From: Candidatus Chlorobium masyuteum
Lineage (GTDB): Bacteria; Bacteroidota; Chlorobiia; Chlorobiales; Chlorobiaceae
Direction of reading: 5' to 3'
DNA: 64,000 nucleotides
Assembly: GCF_011601315.1 (NCBI RefSeq)
Contig: NZ_JAAORA010000005.1
Location: forward strand, 1 to 64,000
Below the pieces are notes generated by a model. It ran no database searches and had not been told where the DNA came from. It saw only the letters and a list, made by a program, of their open reading frames with translations. The position numbers were made by a program, and so were the translations under genes. Below are positions 53,713 to 61,993 of this stretch, one piece after another; position 1 is the first letter of the stretch; each line of letters starts with the position of its first letter.

Positions 53713-54732
53713 TCAGGGAAGATAGATCTGATCGAACACACCGCCATCCTTGAAGTGGGTCTTCTGGGCTGTGCGCCAGTCACCGAAGAACTCTTTCAGG
53801 GTAAAGAGCTTGATTTTCGGGAAGTTCGCACCATATTTTTTCAGTGCGGCAGGGCTGCTCGGGCGGTAGTAGTTACTGGCAATGATCTCCTGTGACTGAG
53901 GCGTGTAGAGGAAGTTCAGGTATGCTTCAGCAAGTTTGCGCGTGCCGTGTTTGGCCACGTTTTTATCAACAACGGCTACCGGCGGTTCAGCAAGTATGCT
54001 TGTTGCCGGCGCTACGATCTCAAACTTGTCCGACCCGAACTCTTTCAGAATCAGGTGGGCTTCATTTTCCCAGGAGAGAAAGACATCGCCAAGTCCGCGC
54101 TGTGCGAATGTCAGGGTAGAGCCGCGTGCACCGGTGTCGAGCACAGGAACATTTTTGTATAAAGCCTTGACGAATGCTTTTGCCTTTACTGCTGAACCGG
54201 TCTGCTTCTGTTTGAAGCCCCATGCTGCAAGGTAGTTCCAGCGTGCGCCGCCCGACGTTTTCGGGTTAGGGGTGATCACTGATACACCCGGTTTTACGAG
54301 ATCATCCCACCCTTTGATCCGTTTCGGATTGCCCTTGCGTACTACAAAGACAATGGTAGAGGTGTACGGGGTGCTGTTGTTGGCCAGTCTTTTCTGCCAG
54401 TTCGGGTCAATGAGTTTGCTGTCGGCAATAGCATCAATGTCATACGCAAGCGCGAGTGTTACAACATCAGCTTCCAGACCGTCAATGACCGCACGACCCT
54501 GTTTGCCTGAACCGCCGTGTGACTGGTCGATGGTGACCGTCTGACCTGTTTTGGCTTTCCAGAATTTGATAAAAGCAGCGTTTTCGCTCTGGTAGAGCTC
54601 CCTTGTCGGATCATAGGAGACGTTGAGCAGCTTGGCCGGTGCCAGTGCTGCCTCGGCTACAACGCCCGGAAGGCCCGAAGCAAGTAAGAGTGATGCCGCA
54701 AGTGTAATTTTTTTAGTCCAATTGAGATGCAT
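53713..54732 (-). CDS. cysP: Periplasmic sulfate-binding protein
   Basis: 339 aa with signal peptide ([22 protein letters not shown]). Family features: [37 protein letters not shown] (oxyanion contact), [19 protein letters not shown]-like segment, and [17 protein letters not shown]. Feeds sulfate or thiosulfate to CysTWA. Preceded by a leader peptide, terminator and shared motif. Confidence 0.93.
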   Translation of the reverse strand: MHLNWTKKITLAASLLLASGLPGVVAEAALAPAKLLNVSYDPTRELYQSENAAFIKFWKAKTGQTVTIDQSHGGSGKQGRAVIDGLEADVVTLALAYDIDAIADSKLIDPNWQKRLANNSTPYTSTIVFVVRKGNPKRIKGWDDLVKPGVSVITPNPKTSGGARWNYLAAWGFKQKQTGSAVKAKAFVKALYKNVPVLDTGARGSTLTFAQRGLGDVFLSWENEAHLILKEFGSDKFEIVAPATSILAEPPVAVVDKNVAKHGTRKLAEAYLNFLYTPQSQEIIASNYYRPSSPAALKKYGANFPKIKLFTLKEFFGDWRTAQKTHFKDGGVFDQIYLP

Positions 54733-54787
54733 AGTGATTCTCCCTGTAAAATAGTCTTGTTGGTGTTTTTAAAATTATAAATCCGGT

Positions 54788-54826
54788 AAAAAAAAAGCCG
54801 GTTCACTGCTGTATTCAGAACCGGCT
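54788..54826 (-). terminator. Intrinsic terminator in the cysP leader (attenuator)
   Basis: On the coding strand, AGCCGGTTC and GAACCGGCT pair perfectly (9 bp) around a 13-base loop and are followed by nine T, in the 5' leader 56 bases before the cysP ATG. A segment CCGGCT in the leader peptide gene (54861-54866) can pair with the AGCCGG of the 5' arm and would disrupt the terminator. Confidence 0.9.
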
Positions 54827-54849
54827 CTGCACATAATTCCCTTCAGGAG

Positions 54850-54948
54850 CTATGGACAACAGCCGGACAAAGTATTGTTGTAATCTCTTTTCAGTTGACA
54901 GCAACAGCGCTCTTCAGAGCAAAATGGTGTATATGAAAAAATGCTCAT
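54850..54948 (-). CDS. Cys-rich leader peptide of the cysPTWA operon
   Basis: 32 codons from ATG at 54948, behind GGAGGATTA. Six Cys: one at residue 10, three in a row at 15-17 (ERCCCQLK), and two at 30-31 (SGCCP, then TAG). It ends 24 bases before the terminator's 5' arm. Stalling at the CCC codons would leave CCGGCT (codons 28-30) free to pair with the terminator arm, allowing transcription into cysP when Cys-tRNA is short. Role inferred from layout. Confidence 0.8.
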   Translation of the reverse strand: MSIFSYTPFCSEERCCCQLKRDYNNTLSGCCP

Positions 54949-54962
54949 TAATCCTCCGTTTC

Positions 54963-55037
54963 GTTCACGATTGTTAATAAAAATCAATATTTCCAAGCTT
55001 TCCAACTCTCTACCATAAAAATACCATAAATAGGGTA
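54963..55037. promoter_or_regulatory. Shared two-part upstream motif of the cysP leader
   Basis: On the minus strand: first part (55011-55037) TACC-N8-GGTA-TTTTTAT-GGTA, then TTTTTATTAACAATCGTGAA (54964-54983), then the leader's ribosome site. Same parts and order as at 42001 and 43978. Confidence 0.6.
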
Positions 55038-55122
55038 CGCCGGACCGGGATTGACCCGGTATGAGCATGGTGTTCAGTGGAATTATAAAAGAGCACTATG
55101 ATAAATTGTCGTGAGTGCCACC

Positions 55123-56130
55123 TTAAAGCCAGGAGCCTACTCGTTTGGCCGCCACAAAACTGCTCCACGCCAGGGCGGCAATAAGCCGGTCATCTCCGGG
55201 GAAGCTTGAGGAGAATGCCCTGACGACAGTTTCATCGACACGCCAGGGGGCAAGAGCTGTAAGGAGCGCAAGCCTTCCTGCGGCTTTATCCTTTTCTGTC
55301 AGATGAGTTATTGCCTCATCAAGCAAGATACTCGCCATTCCGGGGTCACTGCCGAACCAGTTCTGAACTGATGTATGTACTGCTTTGCGCACCTCAGCAG
55401 AGAGCGACCGCTCTCCTGATTTTTCGATGACGTGAGCAAAACGGGCAAATGCCGCGGAGATCACCGGGGAGGGTTCGGCCCATAGCATATCATCCGGCAG
55501 TACTGCTTCCGGAAGCAGCGCCAGCGAGGTACCCGGCGGTTTCAGGAGCCGGATAGCACCACCGAAAAACCATGCGGCCATCTGCATCGCCACCTTTTTC
55601 GGGAACCCGCTGCTAAAGGGGAGTGGAGAGTTGCCGAGCAGAATGGTGACCATCCGGTTGATATAGTGGAAAATAACTGCTGTGCCGATAAAGGCAGGTG
55701 CCTCCTTTGAACTGAAGGGGGGTGTTGCAAGGAGAGGTGAACCGGGGGTGCGGGTCGCTGCGGCCCATGCTGCAACATCGCGGAGGAACTCATCTTCTAT
55801 CTGTTCGGGATCGTTATCTGCCAGAGCCTTCGAGAAGTCATGGCCTGAGGATTCAAGCAGCATGATGCGGTGGGCATCAAGGCAGTAAGGGCAGCGGTTG
55901 AGTGATGAGACAGCGGCGGCAACCACCTCTTTTGCATCCCTGCGTCCGCTACCGGCAAGCAGTGTTTCACGGGTTGCGATCCAGACTCCGGCAAGCAGCT
56001 CCGGAACCGGCAGGTGAAGGGTAAAGGGCTCAACCTCCGCTCCGAACTCCCGGCGAATCTGGCCGAGCACCTTTCCTGCAAGGGTGTCAGCGGAAAGAGT
56101 TGCCGAGGGTGTGATATACCGGATGCTCAT
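55123..56130 (-). CDS. AhpD/carboxymuconolactone decarboxylase-fold protein
   Basis: 335 aa. An AhpD-type core SSLNRCPYCLDAHRIMLL (CXXC plus His, residues about 80-95) suggests a peroxidase-type redox site. The C-terminal half (SAEVRKAVHTSVQNWFGSD) may be a degenerate second copy of the fold. Physiological substrate unknown. No signal peptide. Confidence 0.75.
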   Translation of the reverse strand: MSIRYITPSATLSADTLAGKVLGQIRREFGAEVEPFTLHLPVPELLAGVWIATRETLLAGSGRRDAKEVVAAAVSSLNRCPYCLDAHRIMLLESSGHDFSKALADNDPEQIEDEFLRDVAAWAAATRTPGSPLLATPPFSSKEAPAFIGTAVIFHYINRMVTILLGNSPLPFSSGFPKKVAMQMAAWFFGGAIRLLKPPGTSLALLPEAVLPDDMLWAEPSPVISAAFARFAHVIEKSGERSLSAEVRKAVHTSVQNWFGSDPGMASILLDEAITHLTEKDKAAGRLALLTALAPWRVDETVVRAFSSSFPGDDRLIAALAWSSFVAAKRVGSWL

Positions 56131-56321
56131 GACGGTATTTGATTTGATATTTCTGAAACTCGTTCGGTCATCTCATTTCTCGTGTTGTTCTGAACCAGAT
56201 AGAGAATGTGGAATGTATCCTGTTAACACTTTTTGATTATTCAGGATATGCCTCATGAACCAAAATGCAGGAGTGTATATTATATTTGTTCTGTGAACAC
56301 ATCTTCAAATAAGGAAAAGTA

Positions 56322-57626
56322 ATGAAAATGCGGTTTTTTGCAGTAACGGTAATTGTGCTCTCATGTTTTCTGAGCTCATCTTTGGCATGGTGCCGGACCG
56401 GGGATGAAGCATCAATAAAGAGCCTCCGCACACCAGCTGTTGAACTGCCTACGAGGGCTATTTCCCTCAGGACTCTTCAGCAAAGGCTCGCGGATGACCA
56501 GAAAACAGGAGCTTATGATAAAAAACTGCTCTTGATGAATGACCTGACGACTGTTTCCGGCTATGTGTTCGATAACTCCACCAATGACCTGATCCTCATT
56601 GGGCGGGTTGAGGCAGGTCAGCCTCCGCTCCATCTGGAAGACTTTGTTGTGGCGCTCAGAAATACCTGGTTCAAATATGCTGTTCTGAAAGGAAATACCT
56701 ATTACTACACCTATCCGGGCTGCTCTATTGATCCGGATCCACAGGTAATGAGGCGACTTCAGGACGTCGGGCAAAAGATTCTTGGGGCTTCTTCTCAAGC
56801 CGGCATTCAGGAGTGGCAAAGCACGTGCCGGTTACCACAGAGTGTGAGAGTTCTTGGAATTCCTTTTGATACGCATTTTGCTCAGGTAATGGTAAGTGCT
56901 GATTACGATATGAAGAGAGTGGTGGACGGGTCTGATTCATTGCAAATTCAGGGATTTTCCAGCTTGACGGATATAACTATGGCGAAAGCGAAGAGTGACA
57001 TTATTCAGGGGAAGTCACTTTCAATTCCTCGTTCAAGTATGAACCGGTTCTGGTTCTATCCGGGAGAGAATGCTTTTGTGCAGGATCAGGGGATAATAAC
57101 CATTAAAAACAGCCCTGTAACCCTTCTCTCTGAAGCAGAGTATATCGGTCAGAGCGGTAAGATTGTCGGGGTAGGACAGACCGATGCTTTTGCGGTCGAG
57201 TTCACCAGAAGTTTCACAACCCGGTACGCTGAAGTGGCTGAACTGCGGCCGATCTATAAAGAACTTGAAAATCTTTTTCGCTTTGTTGCTCTTGCCAAAA
57301 TTATGAAAATCAAGTCCGCAGGTACGGAGTCGGGAGTGGATCTGGGGTATTTCCTGGACCGTTTTCAGCTTCCCTCAACATTGGTCAGCCGCCAGCTTCC
57401 AGGTCGTTCCAATGTCAGGAATTTCAGACATCGAAAAAAGATTAAGGGCGGCTATTCAACCATGCAGCTTTTGATGCCCAGTTGTGGTGGCGTTGGCATG
57501 AACATCGAAGTGAGCGATAAAAACTTCGTCAAGGATTCCTCAGGCAAACATGCAGAACTGAGGGATGAAGTGTTAGCAGCAAGACCCTCTTCAAATGCAT
57601 TGTCATGGGATGTCCGGAAAAAATAG
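56322..57626 (+). CDS. Exported protein, possibly DUF1598-like
   Basis: 434 aa with a signal peptide (FFAVTVIVLSCFLSSSLAWC) and AAGGAAAAG ribosome site. The central part (DLTTVSGYVFDNSTNDLILI, YYYTYPGCSIDPDPQVMRRL, GIPFDTHFAQVMVSADYDMK) resembles DUF1598 as I recall it. A C-terminal PSCGGVGMNIE may be a conserved motif. Function unknown. Confidence 0.6.
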   Translation: MKMRFFAVTVIVLSCFLSSSLAWCRTGDEASIKSLRTPAVELPTRAISLRTLQQRLADDQKTGAYDKKLLLMNDLTTVSGYVFDNSTNDLILIGRVEAGQPPLHLEDFVVALRNTWFKYAVLKGNTYYYTYPGCSIDPDPQVMRRLQDVGQKILGASSQAGIQEWQSTCRLPQSVRVLGIPFDTHFAQVMVSADYDMKRVVDGSDSLQIQGFSSLTDITMAKAKSDIIQGKSLSIPRSSMNRFWFYPGENAFVQDQGIITIKNSPVTLLSEAEYIGQSGKIVGVGQTDAFAVEFTRSFTTRYAEVAELRPIYKELENLFRFVALAKIMKIKSAGTESGVDLGYFLDRFQLPSTLVSRQLPGRSNVRNFRHRKKIKGGYSTMQLLMPSCGGVGMNIEVSDKNFVKDSSGKHAELRDEVLAARPSSNALSWDVRKK

Positions 57627-57689
57627 AGGTGAGGTTGAACAAGGATTTCCGGCTGTTTTAGAATCTTGTTTGATGCTCAGCTTTCTCCA

Positions 57690-57771
57690 TTGTCATCCCG
57701 GGTAACTCCCATCCAGCGAGATCCCTCTTCGCGGCCGCGTCGGTTATCGGGATGACAATCCGGGTACAGGC
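57690..57771. repeat. GTCATCCCGA-type repeat after the DUF1598-like gene
   Basis: TTGTCATCCCGGG ... GAGATCCCTCTTCGCGGCCGC ... ATCGGGATGACAA, an inverted form of the repeat at 41669. Confidence 0.75.
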
Positions 57772-57778
57772 ACAAAAC

Positions 57779-59080
57779 TTAAAGCGCCTCAACCACCCTT
57801 CCATGCAGCTCATAGGCGGCACTGTCGGTGATTTCAGCCATGCAGAATGAGCCGACCGTAACCGGCTGGTTATTGATGGTGAGCATACACTCGTTGTCAA
57901 CCTCGGGCGCGTCATACTGTGTGCGGCCGAGAGCGGTGTCGCCTTCAATCTGATCGATCAGCACCTTGAGGGTTTTACCCTCGAATACCCGGTTGTTCTC
58001 TGCCGAAATAGACTCCTGCAGCTCCATCAGCTCGGCTACCCGTTCGCGCTTCTCCTCCAGGGAGAGGCTCTCTTCGAGCTTGTATGATGGGGCGTGCTCT
58101 TCGTGGCAATAGGGGAAGCAGCCGAGCCGGTCGAAACGGCTCTCCTCCACAAACTGCAAAAGCTCCTCGAACTCTTCACGGGTTTCGCCGGGATAACCGG
58201 CAATCATGGTGGTTCGCAGCCGGATGTCGGGATTTTTCTCCCGGATGGTTTCAATCAGCTTTATGGTCTCAGCTTTATTGATCCCGCGGTTCATTGAACG
58301 CAGGATGCGGTCGTTGCAGTGTTGAAGAGGAATATCGAGATAGTTGCAGATGTTCTCCCGCTGGCGCATGGTGTCGATCACCTCAAGCGGAAAGCCGACC
58401 GGGTAGGCGTAAAAAAGGCGGATCCAGTCGAACTCCATATCCGAGAGGCGGAGCAGCAGGTCGTTCAGGAGGGTTTTTCCTTCAAGGTCGTAGCCGTAGA
58501 GGCTGATGTCCTGCGCAATTACATTCAGCTCGCGCACTCCGGCGCTTTTCAGCAGTGCGGCTTCGCGCAGGAGCTGTTCGGGCGGCTGGCTTATGTAGCG
58601 GCCCCTGATTTTCGGAATTGAACAGAAGGAGCAGGCGCGGTTGCACCCTTCGGCAATTTTCAGGTAGGCGTAGTGAGGAGGCGTGAGCAGAGAGCGCCGG
58701 TCATAGAGTTCCTCGCGATAAACTGCCCCGAGAGCTGCAAGCACTTCAGGAAGCTCGCGGGTGCCGAAAAATCCGTCCACCTCCTCCATCTCTTCGTGAA
58801 GCTCCTTGCGGTAGAGCTCCGTGAGGCATCCCATCATGTAGACACGCTGAACCTTGCCATCAGCTTTTTTACCGATGGCGGCAAGCGTTTCAGCAATCGA
58901 CTCCTCCTTGGCATCCTCGATGAATGCACAGGTGTTGATGAGAATGGTATCGGCCTCGTCAGCCGTTTCGGTAAAGGTGATGCCGGAGGCTTCGGCCTGC
59001 GCCATGAGCCGTTCGGAATCGACGGTGTTTTTGGAGCAGCCGAGGCTCAAGAGAAATACGTTATGCTTTGTCATTGTCAT
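57779..59080 (-). CDS. rimO: Ribosomal protein S12 methylthiotransferase RimO
   Basis: 433 aa. Radical SAM enzyme that methylthiolates Asp of ribosomal protein S12. N-terminal MTTase domain with three Cys (LGCSKNTVDSE, INTCAFIEDAK, MGCLTELY), radical SAM motif CNRACSFCSIPKIRG, and a C-terminal TRAM domain. Overlaps the upstream tgt by 20 bases, so the two are translationally coupled. Confidence 0.93.
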   Translation of the reverse strand: MTMTKHNVFLLSLGCSKNTVDSERLMAQAEASGITFTETADEADTILINTCAFIEDAKEESIAETLAAIGKKADGKVQRVYMMGCLTELYRKELHEEMEEVDGFFGTRELPEVLAALGAVYREELYDRRSLLTPPHYAYLKIAEGCNRACSFCSIPKIRGRYISQPPEQLLREAALLKSAGVRELNVIAQDISLYGYDLEGKTLLNDLLLRLSDMEFDWIRLFYAYPVGFPLEVIDTMRQRENICNYLDIPLQHCNDRILRSMNRGINKAETIKLIETIREKNPDIRLRTTMIAGYPGETREEFEELLQFVEESRFDRLGCFPYCHEEHAPSYKLEESLSLEEKRERVAELMELQESISAENNRVFEGKTLKVLIDQIEGDTALGRTQYDAPEVDNECMLTINNQPVTVGSFCMAEITDSAAYELHGRVVEAL

Positions 59081-60194
59081 TGAATCGTTTCAGAAAATCA
59101 TCCTTCCACTCCAGGAACGAGCCCTGCTGGATATGGGTACGGGCGGTTGCGGTAAGCCACATGAAGAATGAGATGTTCTGCAGGGTGCAGAGCTTGAGGC
59201 CGAGTATCTCTCCGACATTCAGGAGGTGGCGGATATAGGCGCGGGAGTAGTTGCGGCACACCTCGTTATCGAACCCTTCGTCAATCGACGAGAAGTCGGC
59301 TGCAAATTTTGCGGAGCGGAGGTTCATCTTGCCTTGGCGGGTATAGACTCTGCCGTTGCGACCTTCACGGGTCGGGATAACGCAGTCGAACATATCGACG
59401 CCCCGCTCGATGGCATTCAGGATGTTTTCGGGTGTGCCGACTCCCATCAGGTAGCGGGGCTTGTGCTCCGGCAGAAGGGTATGCGAAAGCTCAAGAATGC
59501 GGTACATCTCCGGAGCCGGTTCGCCCACCGCCATGCCGCCGATTGAGTAGCCGTCAAAATCCATATCGACGAGTGCCTTTATGGATACCTCCCGCAGATC
59601 GTCGTGAATACCTCCCTGCGTGATGCCGAACAGGTATTGATCATGGCCGTAGAGCGGGGAGGTTGCAGTGAACGCTTTTTTTGCCCTTTCAGCCCAGCGG
59701 ATGGTGAGCTCTCCCGACTTTCGGATATACTCCTTTTCAGCCATGGAGGGGGGGCACTCGTCGAGCGGCATCATGATATCGCTGCCGATAATGCGCTGGG
59801 TATCCACCACGTTTTCAGGAGTGAACTGCTGCATGGAGCCGTCAAGGTGCGACTTGAAGATCACCCCCTCCTCGCTGATTTTGCGCAGCTCGGAGAGCGA
59901 GTAGACCTGGTAACCGCCGCTGTCGGTCAGGAGCGGTCCATCCCAGTTCATAAATTTATGGACACCTCCGGCTTTGAAGATAATATCGTTGCCGGGCTTC
60001 AGGTAGAGATGGTAGGTGTTGGCGAGAATAATATGGACGTTACTCTCTTTAAGCTCGTGCGGTTCAACCGATTTAACGCTGGCTCTGGTGCCTACCGGCA
60101 TGAAAACCGGAGTAGGTATTGCGCCGTGAGCGGTATTGAGCACACCGCACCGTGCGGCTGAACGGGGGTCGGTCTGGAGAAGGGTGAATTTCAT
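59061..60194 (-). CDS. tgt: Queuine tRNA-ribosyltransferase
   Basis: 377 aa from ATG at 60194. Inserts preQ1/queuine into tRNA wobble G. PVGTRASVKSVEPHEL, ANTYHLYLKPG, LLTDSGGYQVYSLSELRKI (catalytic Asp), FGITQGGIHDDLRE, GGMAVGEP and the zinc Cys/His near the end (FDCVIPTREGRNG). An extension up to 60431 runs through the repeat element and is not coding. Confidence 0.94.
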   Translation of the reverse strand: MKFTLLQTDPRSAARCGVLNTAHGAIPTPVFMPVGTRASVKSVEPHELKESNVHIILANTYHLYLKPGNDIIFKAGGVHKFMNWDGPLLTDSGGYQVYSLSELRKISEEGVIFKSHLDGSMQQFTPENVVDTQRIIGSDIMMPLDECPPSMAEKEYIRKSGELTIRWAERAKKAFTATSPLYGHDQYLFGITQGGIHDDLREVSIKALVDMDFDGYSIGGMAVGEPAPEMYRILELSHTLLPEHKPRYLMGVGTPENILNAIERGVDMFDCVIPTREGRNGRVYTRQGKMNLRSAKFAADFSSIDEGFDNEVCRNYSRAYIRHLLNVGEILGLKLCTLQNISFFMWLTATARTHIQQGSFLEWKDDFLKRFNDNDKA

Positions 60195-60211
60195 CTGTGT
60201 AGAAACATTAA

Positions 60212-60332
60212 CCTGTTGCGCGCTTCGATAGCATCGTTGAGCGGTGCTCGAAATCCTCGTGTACTCTTGTGTCCACTCCGGTTTCTGCACTCCGTTCGCC
60301 TTGCTCTCAAACCGCTCACGACGGTTAACAGG
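60212..60332. repeat. Dispersed palindromic-ended element upstream of tgt
   Basis: 121 bp with short complementary ends (CCTGTT and AACAGG) and the core GCGGTGCTCGAAATCCTCGTG, CTCAAACCGCTCACGACG. Confidence 0.75.
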
Positions 60333-60371
60333 ACAATCAGAACCTGATAATAGGGATTTTGAACCTGTCAA

Positions 60372-60398
60372 GGTACCCAAAGCCCCGCACAAAACAAA
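60372..60398. repeat. 27-bp repeat, first copy
   Basis: GGTACCCAAAGCCCCGCAC followed by AAAACAAA, identical to 61519-61545. Confidence 0.85.
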
Positions 60399-60493
60399 GA
60401 GCGTCATAACGCACAAAAGCGCCTCGGGCAACCACCGGGACGCTTTCGCACTTGAAAGAACAAAAAATTAGCAGGATTACTTCGAACAGCCTG

Positions 60494-61090
60494 TTACTTG
60501 CAGCCGGCATCATCTACACAGCAGTAATTCAGATCAAGTTTTGCCGATAAGACCGAGCTGTCATCCTGAACGGCAAAACTGATTCTGTTACCCGTTACCA
60601 TTGCTGCCGTAACTGGAACCGTAACCGTCTGTTGTTGCCCTACAGTGACAGTTGGAGGTATTGGATAGATATATTTCCACCATAGTTCTGTGCCATTTTT
60701 GAGAATATATGCTTTGTCATTGCCGGCATCATTCGAAGTATGGGAAATTCCTTTTTGCAGGGCTTTTACGGTAATGGAAAGTGTTCCCGATACAAACTGG
60801 CAGCACTTGCTCGGCAGTTTCCACTCAAACGTATGCTTTACGATTTTGTTTATGGTACTGCCACACATACCATCGAACTGTTGGTTCGGGCCTGGCGGGC
60901 GAAAATCAGGCGCGTATGGATAAGTTGGATTTCCACAGCCGATGTTCAAAGCGATATGCACCGGGTTTGGGCAGGGGATTTCTTTGAATGGCAAAATATT
61001 GCGATCAACGGACACTTCAGCATGAGCTGTTCCGACTAATGCCATACATAGTGCGACAGCCACAATTGCTAATTGTTTGATTCTTTTCAT
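60494..61090 (-). CDS. Exported Cys-rich protein of unknown function
   Basis: 198 aa with AAAGGAG ribosome site and signal peptide (IKQLAIVAVALCMALVGTAHA). The mature part has eight Cys, including SKCCQF and NYCCVDDAGCK, so disulfides are likely. It is otherwise beta-rich (FEWKLPSKCCQFVSGTLSITVKAL, PPTVTVGQQQTVTVPVTA). Not recognised. The leader carries a strong hairpin (61161-61197). Confidence 0.65.
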   Translation of the reverse strand: MKRIKQLAIVAVALCMALVGTAHAEVSVDRNILPFKEIPCPNPVHIALNIGCGNPTYPYAPDFRPPGPNQQFDGMCGSTINKIVKHTFEWKLPSKCCQFVSGTLSITVKALQKGISHTSNDAGNDKAYILKNGTELWWKYIYPIPPTVTVGQQQTVTVPVTAAMVTGNRISFAVQDDSSVLSAKLDLNYCCVDDAGCK

Positions 61091-61160
61091 ACGTTTCTCC
61101 TTTGTTCATTGAGGAGTTGCACTCCATTCCTGTAAACACAACTCCTGAGTTGTTAAGATT

Positions 61161-61197
61161 AAACCAGTCCGGAAAAAAGATTTTTCCGGACTGGTTT
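61161..61197. terminator. Perfect 17-bp hairpin upstream of the Cys-rich exported gene
   Basis: AAACCAGTCCGGAAAAA and TTTTTCCGGACTGGTTT around AGA, 70 bases upstream of the start. Works on paper in both directions as a terminator; it may end the polysaccharide operon or attenuate the exported gene. Confidence 0.75.
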
Positions 61198-61518
61198 ACT
61201 TGCTTACTGCTGGTGGTGATTGTACAGCGGCACTACAAAACTCTGAACAGGCAAGGCTTCCCTATCAAAGGGGTAATACGTAAATGATTCTTTTTTAATA
61301 GTATAAAATTACGTATAAATAGCATCAAAACAAAGCGTTCCGACATTTTGTCAGTCAAAGTATCAGTTTTTTGATGCTTGAAAGGCCGGGCTTGTGGGTG
61401 CATATTGCTGTTTTCAGATACGGCAACGCTACCGCAGCTATTTGAAAGGAGCTTGAATGTATGTTCTGCTACTATTTTTCACATTCTTTATACTGCAAGA
61501 CGATTCTGAATTCTGGTC

Positions 61519-61545
61519 GGTACCCAAAGCCCCGCACAAAACAAA
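61519..61545. repeat. 27-bp repeat, second copy
   Basis: Identical to 60372-60398. It lies 21 bases past the 3' end of the last small gene of the polysaccharide operon. Confidence 0.85.
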
Positions 61546-61566
61546 AAGCCGTTCCTTCCCTGAATC

Positions 61567-61764
61567 CTATTCTATAAACACAAGATCAATCATCTGCTGC
61601 ACGATATCCATGTGGCGCTGCTCATCCGACGATATTCGCAACAGAGTCTGTTTGACCGTCTGATCCTCAACATTCTCGGCAATGGTTCGCACGACATCAC
61701 GCTGAAGTTTTTCATACCTGCCCAGTGAGTCGAAAAAACCTCTCAGATCTTCATTAGTATACAT
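61567..61764 (-). CDS. Small helical protein, ferritin-like segment
   Basis: 65 aa from ATG at 61764. Two helices, FFDSLGRYEKLQRDVVRTI and VKQTLLRISSDEQRHMDIVQ; the DEQRHM pair resembles half a ferritin-like metal site, but one site only. Not recognised as a family. Overlaps the next upstream gene by 11 bases. Confidence 0.55.
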   Translation of the reverse strand: MYTNEDLRGFFDSLGRYEKLQRDVVRTIAENVEDQTVKQTLLRISSDEQRHMDIVQQMIDLVFIE

Positions 61765-61993
61765 TGGTATCGCTGTTTGATATTGAAACAACAAGGCTGT
61801 TGAGCATGGCTTCATGGAGTATTGAATCCTCTTTCAGGATATCCATAAGGTAGTGTAGTTTACCCAGTACCTCCCCATCGAGGCTTGACTGATTGAGCGC
61901 TATGCTCAGGTGTTTTGTAATCAGTGCAACAAGGGCCTCCTCGGAGAGCGCAGCCATCTTGAGCTTTTTGACTAACTCCTGTTTTTCAATCAT
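61754..61993 (-). CDS. Small helical protein in the polysaccharide operon
   Basis: 79 aa. MIEKQELVKKLKMAALSEEA then ALVALITKHLSIALNQSS and LGKLHYLMDILKEDSILHEA; all helical. Overlaps the GH8 gene by 8 bases, so translated in the same operon. The next small protein overlaps it by 11. Possibly two subunits of one helical bundle. Confidence 0.6.
   Translation of the reverse strand: MIEKQELVKKLKMAALSEEALVALITKHLSIALNQSSLDGEVLGKLHYLMDILKEDSILHEAMLNSLVVSISNSDTNVY

Larger units (their letters stand above)
61091..61566. other. 476-bp gap with a leader hairpin and a repeat
   Basis: Holds a GGAGTTG/CAACTCC stem near 61112-61145, the 17-bp hairpin at 61161-61197 and the second 27-bp repeat (61519-61545). 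No gene is supported. Confidence 0.6.

Noticed and set aside
60195-60431. 79-residue N-terminal extension of Tgt
   Set aside because: It runs through a dispersed repeat element; the family start is at 60194.
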